DNA from: Platanthera guangdongensis
Lineage: Eukaryota > Streptophyta > Magnoliopsida > Asparagales > Orchidaceae
NCBI GenBank assembly: GCA_039583875.1
Contig: CM077153.1
Span: 67,650,482 to 67,714,481 of the forward strand
Length of the DNA: 64,000 nt
Direction: 5' to 3'
The notes below the pieces were generated by a model, which was given only the letters and a program-made list of their open reading frames with translations, ran no database searches and was not told the origin of the DNA. A program made the position numbers and the translations under genes. Shown in pieces: positions 22,547 to 34,348 of the stretch (within the stretch, counting starts at the first letter, position 1; each line of letters starts with the position of its first letter).

Positions 22547-24069
22547 TGATGCGTGTAATACGGCAAGCGCACCGGTCGCACAAATAATAAAGTTTTGGGA
22601 GTAATTCCCCAAGTGTCGGTCTCTTGAGGAATGCAATTAGCGTAGAACGACAACAGTAATGAGAATATCGTTATGAGAGTTAAAAATAGAACAAAAAGAA
22701 AATAGCGGACTCGGGAGATTGTGGATGTTTGATCTACTGAACTAGTAAAAGCTATGCGGGTCGACGGCACCGCTTCGCAAGGTGAAATGGGTTTGTCGGC
22801 CGCTATGCCGAACTTCAGTTGGGCGAGTGGAAGGGAAACTAATGGATTGCAACGTTCTTGTGTGGATTGCAATCGACAAGGCACAGGAATGAAGTGGATG
22901 TGGGGTGAGTGAGGCGCATTCACAGACAGAACTCACAAGCATAAGAAGAAACTAACATTCCATTAACTAGAAAGTAAACTTGATATTCAGGGATGGAAAT
23001 GTTCATTACACTGCTCAAAACAGTCATAACACAGAGGAAGGGGAAGAGGAGTAAACCAAAAGAGAATGAAGATCCACCGCGGGTCGTGGCCGGAGTAGCG
23101 AGTTGTCAATCCGCTTCCGGGCTCAGTCCAAGGAGGCTTCCGGTACCAACGATCTGTCACCTCGAAGGCCTTTAAGTCCGTTCTCTAGGTTATCTACTTC
23201 ACCAACTCTGCAGGAAAGCTTGGAGTTGAAGTCATCAATGGCCGAGGGCTTCGCCGGAGTGTTGGAAAGCTTCAGAGTAAGTGGAAATGGCTTCCCGGCG
23301 AAGGTGGAAGTGATGGAGCAGCTGGAGAGGTGAAAAGGCGATTCCCGCGCACTCTCCGATCGCAGCAAATGACAGGCGTTGACCTAAAATGCGGAACAGG
23401 GCCTTTTATACGGAGACAACAGAAGCAGTGCGCACGCTCAGTGGCGCACGACCAGTGGTCGTGCGCACTGTAGGTCGATGATCGTGTGGCTTTTCCAAAT
23501 AAACCTGCAACCTGGACAAGAAGCATCAGCATATACGCGCATGAGCAGTGGCGCACGACCAGTGGTCGTGTGCACTATGGCCAGTGCTCGTGCGATTACC
23601 GAGACAGGGTTATGAAAAAGGTGGTGTAATGCGCACGAATAGTGGCGCACGACCAGTGGTCATGCGCAGGAAGTCTAGTGGTCGTGCGCTTACCCCAGGA
23701 TGATTCAATAGAAAACGTAGAGTAGTGCGCACGATCGGGGGCGCACGACCAGTGGTCGTGCGCATTAGATCCCCTGATCGTGCGCAGTATTCCTGTTTCA
23801 CAATCATCCCGGAATACGCACACGACCCATGTACCAGCAGAAGGGGCAGAAAGGCCACCAGAATGTGCACACCACATCCCCGAGATAGGGCTAGAGAATA
23901 ACACAAAAAATGGAAACACAGAAAGCACACAGAAGCTGGCCTACAGTGCACTTACTCGTGAAATAGGTACATAAACACAAATAAGCAATAAAGGCTCTCA
24001 AGTGTAGTGCTAAGACGATAAAACTAGCCCAGATGAGTCCAAAAATCAGTGTAAAATGTGGACTCATCA
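22547..24069 (-). repeat. 5' LTR of G (right copy)
   Basis: It matches 16098-17621 over its full length with about thirty differences. The palindrome array lies at about 23430-23790 and the TATA box at 23402-23410. It ends at TGATGAG on the minus strand next to the TSD GTGGC. Confidence 0.92.
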
Positions 24070-24074
24070 GTGGC

Positions 24075-24763
24075 CAGAAATTACGAGATGCTCACGAGAT
24101 ATTGCCATCCTGGGGGCGGTGGTGAGTCAGCGGACTTGGACCGTGTTCACCGAGAATGTGCCCTGAGGGCACGGGGTGTGTGGCCATGTGTGCCTACGCC
24201 TGTGTTGATGTATTGTTACACTATATTGCTGTTTATGCTAACAAAGTGCAGGGAAGGAGCCTCGCCGCCCCGGGTTGGGGGCGGGATCGTTATAATTTAG
24301 TTTGCATAGCTGACCGTTGCCTTTGTTTGCGACCTTGCGGTGGATTGTTGCTTGCAGGTGCTGTGGAGCCGAGTGCTAAATAGTAGGCTAAAGCCCAAGT
24401 TGCTGAGCCAGCCCTCAAAGGCCTAATTTGAGTGTTTACTTGTTTTACTCATGTATGACCGGCCCGCGTGCCGAGGTTTGGAAAACATTTTATGTTGGAG
24501 CAAAATATTGTAAGTCCTTAAGGCCAGTACTTGTGTATTTGTACGATCATTCCTATTGGCTTTGTAGTGGACATTCATGCTGGTAGCTGGGTTCTTTTAT
24601 TTGCAACTATTAAAATTGCTTCCGCTAGAATTACTCTGTGTAGGATGTTGTACATTGGTTGGATGGTTTCCATTGAGTAACCGCCCGGTCTGTCTGTGGT
24701 ATATGGCGCCGGGCCCCGGCCGGACATACTGCTATATGCTATGCGACAGATAGGGGTGTTATA
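24075..24763 (+). repeat. 3' LTR of gypsy A, second part
   Basis: The sequence picks up CAGAAATTACGAGATG and follows 9048-9739 of the 5' LTR to its end, GGGTGTTATA, where the usual CA has mutated to TA. Confidence 0.9.
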
Positions 24764-26540
24764 TAGGATCTACAATAAGAGGACTCTACTGGTTGGAGAA
24801 TCGGCTCATGTTCATTTCGATGAAAATTCCCCATCTAACGAGCCCAAGCCGAATGAAGAGGAGGTTGAAGAGAGTGTACTGATAGGGTATGAAGGTGAGG
24901 AGAGAATCGTGTAGAGTGAAACTAAAATTCTTGAACAAGGATATAGGCCTTATAACAACTTAACTTTTTCAAAGCAACATCCTCGTGATCTAGTCATATA
25001 AGAGCCATCTCATGGAGTTAGAACTCAGTCCGCACTTCATGAGTCATTCTCAAACTTGTGTTTCCTATCTAATATTGAACCCAAGAATGTTTCAGAATAC
25101 TTAAAAGATGAATAATGGTTCTTGGTGATGAATGAGGAGCTAAGCCAATTTGAGCGAAGTAAGGTATGGGTTTTAGTGGAGCGTCCAAATAACCATCCAG
25201 TCATAGGCTTAAAATGGGTTTTCAAAAATAAACTTGATGGTGAGTCTAGGATAACAAGAAACGAAGCTACGTTGGTGGCTCAAGGGTTTTGTCCCGGTTG
25301 CTCGTCTTGAGTCCATCTCTATGTTTTTGGCATTTGCCAGTTATAAGCAAATTAGATTGTACCAAATGGATGTTAAGAGTGCTTTCCTAAACAGATATAT
25401 TAAGGAAGAGGTATATGTCCAGCAACCACCCGGTTTCATAAATGTCGCCTACCCAAACCACGTATACAAGTTGGTGAAGGCTTTGTATGGACTGAATCAA
25501 GCACCCCATGCTTGGTATGATAGGCTCACCACCTTTCTCTTAGATCATGGCTTTAGAATGAGTAGTGCGGACACCACGTTATTTGTAAAGAACAAGCTCT
25601 CATATCTAATTATACTACAAATCTATGTGGATGATATCATTTTTGGGGACACTAATGAAAAGTTATGTGAAGAAATTGTCACCCTAATGAAATCCGAACT
25701 CGAAATGAGCCTAGTAGGAGAACTTATCTATTTCTTTGGATTTCAGATTTCTCAATGCAAAGATGGGATTTTTATAAGTCAATCAAAATATATCAAAGAT
25801 ATGCTTGTGCGTTTTGGGTATGAGAATCTGAAACAAGTAAAAACTCCTATGAGTGCCTCTCTTAAATTAGGAAAAGTTGAAAGTGGTATTTTCGTCGATC
25901 AGACTATGTTTAGAGATATGATAGGATCATTATTGTATTTGTGTGACTCTAGGCCAGATATCACATTTGCGGTAGGTATGTGTGCTAGGTACCAAGCCGA
26001 CCCTAGAGTGTCACATTTGAAAGCAGTAAAGCATATTTTTGGGTACCTTATAGGAACACAGAACCTTGGACTCTGGTACCCACATACCACCGATTTCACA
26101 CTACACGAGTACTCTGACTCTGACTATGCAGGGTGTTCACTTGATCGCAAGAGCATAAGTGGTACATGTCATTTCCTAGGACCTACACTAGTCTCTTGAT
26201 CAAGCCACAAACAAAACTCAGTTACACTATCCACCGCTAAAGCCGAGTATATCGCCTTAGGAAGCTGTTGCGCTCAAGCACTATGGATGTCTCAAACGTT
26301 AGAAGACTTTTGCTTAACTTGTAGGAATGTTACACTTAGGTGCGACAACAAGAGTGCCATAGACTTGGCATATAATCCAGTGAACCATTCTAGATCAAAA
26401 TATATTGACGTGCGTCACCACTTTATTCGAGATCATATAAAAAATGAGAACGTGAGTGCAAGTTTCATTGGCACTAATGACCAACTAGCGGACATATTCA
26501 CTAAACCACTCCAGATTCACGTTTCTGACTACTTCGACTC
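24764..26540 (+). pseudogene. Copia B pol, second part: reverse transcriptase and RNase H
   Basis: Reading resumes with YNKRTLLVGESAHVHFDE, the linker before copia RT. The RT is clear: ELSQFERSKVWVLVERP, GLKWVFKNKLDG, YQMDVKSAFLN, YVDDIIFG near 25624 (catalytic pair intact), and GSLLYLCDSRPDITFAVG. RNase H follows with SDSDYAGCSLDRKSISGTCHF, AEYIALGSCC, CDNKSA and HSRSKYIDVRHHFIRD, closing at LADIFTKPL. Breaks are a TAG at 24912-24914, stops near 25000 and 25110, a deletion with frameshift near 25290-25310 that removes the segment before PVARLES, and a TGA replacing Trp near 26199. The 3' tail after KPL is unlike the usual copia end. Confidence 0.9.
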
Positions 26541-27275
26541 GATCTTGGTGTTCTGGACCTCTCATCCTAGTCATCGTTTTGTGTCTCTAATTGCTCTTTT
26601 GTTTGTAGCTTGTTATGTTTCATATTCTTCGCGTATTTGCTTATGAGTTGTTTTTACTTGAGTTTCCTTGTCATTGTTTTCCTTTAATAAAAATAATAAT
26701 AATAAAATATATATAAAAAGAAATAAAAACAAAAACTGATGTTAATTTATAATGCTAACGGCTCACGTGACTGTGAATTAGTCCAAAACGTGTACGTATA
26801 ATTTTTGAGTTTAGTCTCATAGTCTATGTAAACATTGTCCTCCGGTCATAGTGAGCTGAATATATAGATGCTTAGCTATTGAGTGCGACAAGACAAGGTC
26901 GTGTTTGTTGCCTATGCCTCTAGGTATGTGTGAGGATTTAGATAGGGGAATGACTTCACATGATAGATCCCTAGCCGGTGCACTCAAGACGAAAAAGATT
27001 CTATACGTACATGCTATAACTCGTGACACTATACTCTAACACACTAGAAATATGTTGAATAATCAATGTCACGATACATCTGTGATTATACTAGGTGTGA
27101 AACTTTGGGCCAAAACTCTAGTACAAAAGTCGTATGTATACAAGTTAAAGTGTATCTATCTAGGTGGATAGATTTCGATTGACTTGGGGCTCCGTGAATC
27201 TTAAAAAAATGATCAAAGTGATATATCTACGCTAAAAAAAATAATTCTATGCAAACTATCACATGTCTTGTCACG
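26541..27275 (+). other. 3' spacer of copia B, left part
   Basis: AT-rich sequence after the RNase H end. I see no coding domain. It stops at TCACG, the TSD of element C, and continues at 39147. Confidence 0.65.
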
Positions 27276-27955
27276 TGTAAGACCCCCCTCCCGGATCCCA
27301 AAACACGGCACGAAGGGGGGTCTTATGCCCAGAACAGCCGCCTTGCGGAAGTATTAGCACACGGGCTAACCTGTACCACAAGACGCCTATTCCGCCGGCT
27401 ACAACCAATATCAATATAAACATGCCAACACAACCAAATTATAAGCAAGGAGAAGTCAAATCCACACTAAGTATATATGTCCAAATGCATCAGATATGAG
27501 AAGCTAAAACAAGCTTTTGCAATATCAGAGTACAGCTATAAAGTTGCCCAAATAGGCTACATCAGAATCTCACAACACTCACATCCGTAACCGACGGTTG
27601 GGATGGTACCGTCACTTCAGGCCATATCGTCCTGGCCTGGCTGTCCTGATGCAAAGTTTGCGGCTGCTCTACCTGCGGGGTGACCTCCTAAAAAGGAAGA
27701 CGTAGCAACCGTTAGTCGAAAAGACTAAGTGGCTTCACATCCGCTCCCCCGGCGACTGCTCGGCACCGGGCGGAGAAAAGAGCAAGGGTAATATATATAT
27801 ACAAGTAGTAATGCAAGTACAAGCAGGTGGTAATAGTACATGAATAACAATATTAAAAACTAGCAGTTCTACTTGAATAACAATATTATAAAATAACAGT
27901 TCTACTTGAGCAATTAGTAAATCAACAAGTACAAATAACTACAGCAGTAAAGTAA

Positions 27956-28056
27956 CTTAACTTATAAGTATGCACATACAAGCTTATAAGTTAAGGATCA
28001 GGTTACATAAAAGTAACTCATCGTATAATAGTGCCCATACAAACTTATACGATGAG
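27956..28056 (-). other. Tandem pair of hairpins in the left C LTR
   Basis: Hairpin 1 has perfect 13-bp arms (27956-27968 and 27983-27995, CTTAACTTATAAG type). Hairpin 2 has perfect 12-bp arms (28017-28028 and 28045-28056, CTCATCGTATAA type). Both loops hold CATACAA. The pair is repeated in the other LTR (36355-36455) and, with base changes on both arms, in element E (46429-46525). Confidence 0.75.
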
Positions 28057-30017
28057 GATCTTGTTGTGCAATGTTATGAAATGATATGTATGCTATGCAG
28101 AGACTCACCCATGATCACACACATGCAATTGCTATGTCGATACAGACTATAGTTCTCACTATTCGAGCAGGTAGCTAACCTCTCAGGCATCAGCCGCCAT
28201 GGCTAGGCGGTGACAGTAGAGCGGACATCTCTACTACTAGGCGGGTATCCACACTACTTCACCTAGGCCTCCATACGCCTCAATGCTAAGAACACAACAA
28301 CGGAGCCCTTGCGTATTGTGGCCTAGCGGGGTCTCGGGTAGATGTGCACCGAGAACACAGCCCGAACTGGCCTGGTGTGACCCGGAAGGTGCCCCGGAAG
28401 AAAGCACGAGGACACAACCCAACCGTTCACTTGGCACGGAAGGGGCCTCGGGACGTGAACATCGAGGACACAGCCCAAATGCCCAAAGTCTAACTGTCAA
28501 CTCCCATCGGTATGACGATCGGCGAGCCTGCAGACCTGCCACACTATCCTTAACCCAGGATTACGACACCGCGTGTTGACTCACACCGCATGCAAATTCC
28601 ACATCACCGTGATATGGAAGGGGCCTCAGAAGTAAGCACGAGTACACAGCCCAACCATCCATCTATACCTCATCTCAACTCGAACCCAACTAGTGATGGT
28701 CAACACCGCACTTACATCCATCCACAATACTACCCGTAGGGAGACTACTCTCTAAGTATTGGACTACTACATTTCATTCTAAACATCATACATACTCATG
28801 TCCATGGTTTATCCTTTTATTTGTCATTCCAAATGGTTTCAACATATTACAAACATGATGCGCCTTAATAATAATCTACCAATTTATATCTAGTCATTTC
28901 ATTCATCATATTATAAACATGATGCACATTTATAATAATCTATCAATTTTAGCAAGTCATATCATGCAATAAAGCTTGCTTCACAATTAAGTTTTATGAA
29001 ATCTAATTAACAAGATTTATCATTCATAGCACTACGGTGGTCAGCATAAAATAGTTCATCAAAATCTCGAGTTAATTTGCAACATCAATTCTACCGAATT
29101 CAAATTCATATTATACAAACCCCAGAATTTAAGTGCTGAATAAATCTGGACAACAACTTCGACCGGAGATTCCCGAAGCTACATGAAACTGGTGAAGACG
29201 TGTAACCACTCGATGGGAAGGTCTTTCCATGGGCTACAACGTTTAAGTTCAGACCACAACCCAGATTCAAAAGTATCAACCTTGAAAATAGCCTTGAAGT
29301 CCGCTGTGTATAGAACACAATTTCTGCATGCAAGATTTATCGGACGTCATTTTCGTTCAAGCTTTCCCGTGGATACAGACTTCGCCTGAAGTTGTGCAAC
29401 CATTCGTTGGAAAGGTATTTTCAAGGGCTTCAACTTTTGTGTTTATTCAAAAGCCCAGATCTGGCCAAGCTTACATGAAAACGACCAAGAAGATCACTGC
29501 ACGCAGAATACAGATTCTGCACGTATCTTAAAGAGGGATTAACGACATCAGTTCATCATCCTCTTCAAGTCGGTCTTCCAAAATCACATCAGAAATTACT
29601 CCTCCATTATTCACCCTCAAGAGGCCATGACTCTTCATGAAACCATCCCCCATCTTCACATAAAAGGTTGGAGAGGTTGAAGACACCACTAACCTTAGAG
29701 CACAAGCCCTAAAACGTGACCTCTTCCTAGAGAAATCACCATATCGCAAGTCTAGAATCTTTTGAGTCGACATCTCGCCTCGATAACTACAGATATAGCA
29801 CCAAGGGAGAGGGGAGGAAGCTCACCTCATTTCCAGCATTTCCACTATTTCCAGCCTTGGATCGTGTAACTCTTCTCGGTGGCATCTTCTCCTTCACGGC
29901 CTCGGCGGATCTCCTCCTCTAGAATTGGCTACAACAACTTCCTTCTCTCAGCAGGAGTTTCTCTCAGAAAATAGGGGATGGAGTGAGCATGGAAACGACT
30001 AGGGTTTTCACTTCCCC

Positions 30018-30027
30018 TTATATATAA
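30018..30027 (-). promoter_or_regulatory. TATA box of the left C LTR
   Basis: TTATATATAA reads as TATATATAAG on the minus strand. It follows the palindrome arrays on that strand. The other LTR has it at 38416-38425. Confidence 0.65.
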
Positions 30028-30354
30028 AAACTGACACGGGTAGGGACACGCCCGTGTCCTTACCCGTGTCCTGCTTCGGGCGAAGCATTACAGATGGTTT
30101 CAGTGTCGGTTCAATATTCGACACGGGTAGGGACATGCCCATGTCCCAACCCGTGTCAACATGACACGGTCGTGTTCCCTGGCCGTGTCCTCCTTTGGAT
30201 ACATCTCGACGAACTTAACTCGACACAACGACACACGGGTAGGGACACGCCCGTGTCTCTACCCGTGTCATACATTTCATCGATCTCGACACGTTCTGTC
30301 GAGTTAAACTTGTCTCACACATACACACACGGGTAGGCCCGTGTATTACCTCAT

Positions 30355-30610
30355 TGTGTCGACACCTCAACATCTGGGTGTCGACACACTGTGTTGACAC
30401 CTGGTTCCAGTGTGTCGACACAGCATGTGTCGACACACGGTGTCGACACTGGTGTGTCGACACCTCAACCCCAGGGTGTCGACACCTAGTTCCAGTGTGT
30501 CGACACAGTGAGTGTCGACACACGGTGTCGACACAGTGAGTGTCGACACACGGTGTCGACACCAGTGTGTTGACACCTCAACCTGAGTGTCGGCACACTG
30601 TGTCGACACC
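30355..30610 (-). promoter_or_regulatory. U3 array of GTGTCGACAC palindromes (C, left LTR)
   Basis: Thirteen perfect copies of GTGTCGACAC or its 8-10 bp core plus several one-base variants lie in 256 bases. The right LTR has a shorter, more mutated version (38770-39005). Confidence 0.85.
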
Positions 30611-30862
30611 TTGACCCAATGTGTCAACACCTCGACACCAAAGTGTTGACCAATGACTCGGGTGATGCAAATCCTATTCACATGTGCTGCCCAGTTGTCA
30701 GCACCCCCAAACACAAGTCAGCTCTCCCGACTCAAAAACACGCACGAGGTGCCTAGCGCGATTCAGGACGTTACAAATCCTATAATTAAAATAAAAGATT
30801 TCGTCCCTGAAATCAGGCTTAAGCTATGGGGAGAAAAGCATAACAAAATATACAATATGCTT

Positions 30863-33800
30863 TTAAATAAAATTACTTTGAGCAAACAACTCCGGATAGC
30901 ATTTTTGCATCAAATCCATTGGCTCCCATGTATATTCCTCCTTCCCGTGATTAGACCATAGCACCTTCACCAAGGGAACACTTTTGCGGCGTAACTTTCT
31001 TGTCTCGCTATCTACGATCCGCACCAGCTCTTGTCGCACAGACCTATCAGACTCCACAACACCATCAGTTATGGGGATGTATTGATCGGGCCGCAACAGC
31101 GCCTTCCGAAGCGATGACACATGGAACACGTCGTGGAGGTTCTCTAGCTCGGGCGGTAACTCCAACCGATAGGCCAATGGGACAATCCTTTCCAATATAG
31201 TATAAGGCCCAACATACCTTGGGATGAGCTTTTTCACACCACGCACACGTGACACTCCATGCATCAGTCGGATTTTCAGGAACACCTTATCACCCACTTA
31301 AAACTCCACCATCCGGTGCCTTGCATTATAATACTTAGCCTGCCGACTTTGAGCTTCCAACATGCGATCCCGAATTAGTCTAACCGCCGCATCGGTATCC
31401 TCAATATATTCAACACCCAAAGCCTTCGGGTCTTCATCTTGCACCCAAGACAAGGGGGTTCTACACCTTCCATAAAGAGCTTCATGAGGAGCCATGCCGA
31501 TGCTAGCCTGGCGGCTGTTGTTGTAGGAGAATTCCACCAACGGTAAGAGCCTTTCCCACGGCTCTCCTCTATCCATTACACATAATCTCAACAAATCTTC
31601 CAATGTCCGAATGGTCCTTTCAGGTTCCCGTCCGTCTGAGGATGAAACGCGGTACTGAAGGTAAGGCGCGAGCCCAAATACGCCTGTACCACTTTCCACT
31701 CCTTGGAGGTAAATTGACCATCACGATCAGACACGATCGTCTTAGGCACGCCATGATACCGTACAAATTGCTCCACAAAGAGGCGTACTAAGACATCCAC
31801 ATGAGCTTCTTTCTTCATTGGGATAAACCGAGCTACTTTCGTCAGGCGATCAACTATCACCCACACCGAATAATTTCCTGTGCGTGAGCGAGGTAACCCA
31901 TGGACAAAGTCCATGGAGATATCCTCAAACTTCCACTCGGGGATGGGCAACGATTGTAGCAAACCACCAGGACTCTTGCATTCCGCCTTCACCCTTTGAC
32001 AAGCTTCGTAATGTGTAGCAAAATATCGGACATCCTTTTTCATTCCCGACCAACACATGGTCTTCCCTAAGCCGGCGTACATCTTAGCAATGCCCGGGTG
32101 CACTGAATATTGAGAGCAATGAGCGTCTCGCAAGATATCCTCCCGGATTTTACAGCCTTTGGGAATGTAGAGCCGTCCACGAAAATAAACGAGGCCGTCT
32201 TTTAGCGTATACTCATCTGTATTCCCATCTTCGATTGACTTGATTGCCGGGGCCAAAGCCGCATCCATTCCTTAATCCACTCTGATTCGGTCCCAGATAT
32301 CACAAACTATGCTCATGCTTACCAAGTACTCCATATATTCTGCCGAAGGAGCCTTAAATATCAATGTAATATTCATCTCTTCAATCATCCGAGACAACTC
32401 CATACTCATCAATCGAGACTCTGGACTAGAACCTGGTACCTTTCTACTCAATGCATCGGCCACCGAGTTCGCCTTTCCGAGGTGCTAGTTCATGGTGAAC
32501 TCGTAGTCGCATAGAAATTCTAACCACCGCCGTTGTCTCAAGTTCAACTCCTTCTTAGTATGAACATACTTCAAGTTTTTGTGATCCGAAAAGATCTCGC
32601 AGTGGAAGCCGTATAGATAATGCCTCCAAATGTTCAAGGCAAACACCACTGCACCAAGCTCCAAATCATGAACCAGGTAATTGATTTCATGTTTCTTCAA
32701 CTGTCTTGAAGCATAGGCAATCATGTGTCCGTGCTGCATCAACACCGCTCCCATCCTTTGATATGATGCGTCAGTGTAAACTTGAAATCCTTCCTTCCCA
32801 AACGAAAGTGCAAGGATGGGGGCGGAGGTAAGTTTATCCTTCAGCTCCTGGAACGCCGCTTCACATTGGGGTGTCCACTCAAATGGCACACCTTTCTTCG
32901 TCAATGAAGTAAGAGGAAGAGCAATCTTTGAAAATCCTTTTACGAACTTGCGGTAGTACCCAGCAAGTCCAAGGAAACTACTCACATCGGCCACCGACTT
33001 CAAGGGCGACCACTCCTTCATGGCACGCACCTTGGTCAGATCCACCGCTAGTCCTACTCCACTGATCACATGCCCCAAGAAAGCAACCTCTTTAAGCCAG
33101 AATTCACACTTGCTGAACTTGGCGAACAAGGCGCACTCTTTTAATTTCTTCAGTACCAAGGTCAAGTGCTCAACATGCTCCTCCTCCGTCTTTGAGTAGA
33201 CCAAGATGTCGCCGATGAAAACAATGACGAAGACATCCAAATAAGGTTCAAACACCTTGTTCATCAGGCTCATAAAGGCCGAATGAGCATTTGTGAGCCC
33301 AAACAGCATTACCGTTAACTCGTACAGTCCATATCTTGAAGTAAAGGCCGTTTTCTGGATGTCACCTTCTTGTATTCTCAACTAATAATACCCTGAGCGC
33401 AATTCCAACTTAGAAAACCAATGCGCTCCCACTAGTTGATCGAACAACTCGTCGATCCGAGGTAGTGGATAAGTGTTCCGCACCGTCAGCCGATTGAGTT
33501 ACCGATAGTCTATACACAAATGCAGGGTTCCATCCTTCTTCTTCACGAACAATACAGGGGCTCCCCAGGGTGACGAACTGGGGAGAACGAACCCTGAATC
33601 CACCAGTTCTTACAATTGAACTCTAAACTCCGCGAGTTCCTTCGGGGCCATTCGGTAAGGGGCCTTGTATACCGGCTTGGCACCCGGTACTAGATTAATC
33701 TGGAAGTTAACCTCTCTATGCGGGGGTAATCCTGAAAGTTTCTCAGGAAATACCTCGGGGAAGTCCCGCACTACCCGTACGTCTTTTATATCCATTGCTA

Positions 33801-34251
33801 TCTCGTTCAACTCAAACCAGATCATGAAGACTTCATCCACCTTCATATGTGCTTTTACTGTCTGAACTGAAGATAGCAACATGCGAGGTGCGAAGCTAAT
33901 ACCTTGGAAGATGACGTCGGAGTCTCCATGTCTCAAGTAGATTCATTTCTCTGCACAATCAATCCTTGCAAAGTGCCAGTCCAACCACGCCATGCCCAAA
34001 AATGATGTCAAACTCCGGCATTCACAAGACCGTGGCAGGTATATCAAAGGCCTTTCCTTCAATAAATATCTCAAACTCGCACTTAGCGGTTGCAATCATC
34101 TCTGAGCCGTCCGGTAGGCGCACTCGTCGGGCTATACCAGTAAAGCATTGCACACCCTCCATGTACTTAATGAAATCCTCAGACACAAAGGAGTGTGAGG
34201 CACCGGTATCGAACAGCGCATAGGCCGTCTTCCCGCCAACTATCACGGTGC
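30863..34251 (-). pseudogene. pol: pol of gypsy C: protease, RT, RNase H, integrase
   Basis: On the minus strand: protease [18 protein letters not shown] ([27 protein letters not shown]), RNase H ([10 protein letters not shown]), integrase (HCSQYSVHPGIAKMY, MDFVHGLPRSRTGN, IVSDRDGQFTSKEW, VEFSYNNSRQASIG) and a chromodomain-like tail (KSVPLVKVLWSNHGKEE, MQKCYPELFA). The RT site reads FIGD, with Gly (codon 33211-33213) where the first catalytic Asp belongs. Frameshifts lie near 33990 and 31640, and stops near 34020, 33608, 33560, 33500, 33380, 32485, 32272 and 31297. It cannot be active. The LTR-proximal end lacks a clean polypurine tract. Confidence 0.92.
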
Positions 34252-34348
34252 CTAAGTACCAATAACCAAAACTTATTGCTAAGTGTCTAGTATGTCTCAA
34301 GCAACTTTAAGTTAGACAATGAGAACATGATAATCAATTAAATCATAC
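34252..34348 (-). other. Probable intron at the gag-protease junction of C
   Basis: On the minus strand GCAG is followed by GTATGATTTAA and the stretch ends in TTGGTACTTAG, 97 nt later. The cut falls after the first base of a codon, as in A and D, and joins gag to the protease frame with no stop. If kept, Gag ends at TAA after three codons. TACTAGA near 34293 could serve as a branch site. Confidence 0.72.

Larger units (their letters stand above)
16098..24069 (-). mobile_element. Element G: Athila-like LTR element without pol, sense on minus strand
   Basis: It is 7972 bp with LTRs of 1524 and 1523 bp and a perfect 5-bp TSD, GTGGC (16093-16097 and 24070-24074). By eye the LTRs differ at about thirty sites, near 2%, so it is among the youngest insertions here. 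Its primer site fits tRNA-Asp. It encodes a double zinc-knuckle protein and an Athila-ORF1-like protein, but no protease, RT or integrase is found in the 4.9-kb interior. It is therefore non-autonomous and must borrow pol from another element. Confidence 0.92.
7556..24763 (+). mobile_element. Gypsy element A (chromovirus-like), with element G inside its 3' LTR
   Basis: It has a 5' LTR (7556-9739), a tRNA-Met primer site, gag, a probable intron, pol, a polypurine tract and a 3' LTR (14600-16097 and 24075-24763). The two LTRs are 2184 and about 2187 bp once G is removed. The TSD is poor: TATGG before and TATAGG after, and the terminal CA of the 3' LTR has become TA. It lies in the coding region of B. 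Its proteins and LTR words closely match element D. Confidence 0.9.
27276..30775 (-). repeat. 3' LTR of C (left copy)
   Basis: On the minus strand it runs from TGTAACGTCC (30775) to GGGTCTTACA (27276). U3 has the GTGTCGACAC array (30355-30610) and three nested inverted repeats (30033-30070, about 30119-30157, 30233-30270), then the TATA box at 30018-30027. The transcribed part contains imperfect repeats of GAGGACACAGCCCAACC with GGAAGGGGCC (28330-28660) and two strong hairpins (27956-28056). Confidence 0.93.

Noticed and set aside
28283..28579. 98-codon frame in the C LTR, repeated at 36715-36978
   Set aside because: Inside an LTR, made from the repeated ACACAGCCCAACC units, no recognisable domain.
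30215..30714. Apparent repeat proteins of the CRHSVSTHCVDT type
   Set aside because: They are translations of the GTGTCGACAC array in both directions.
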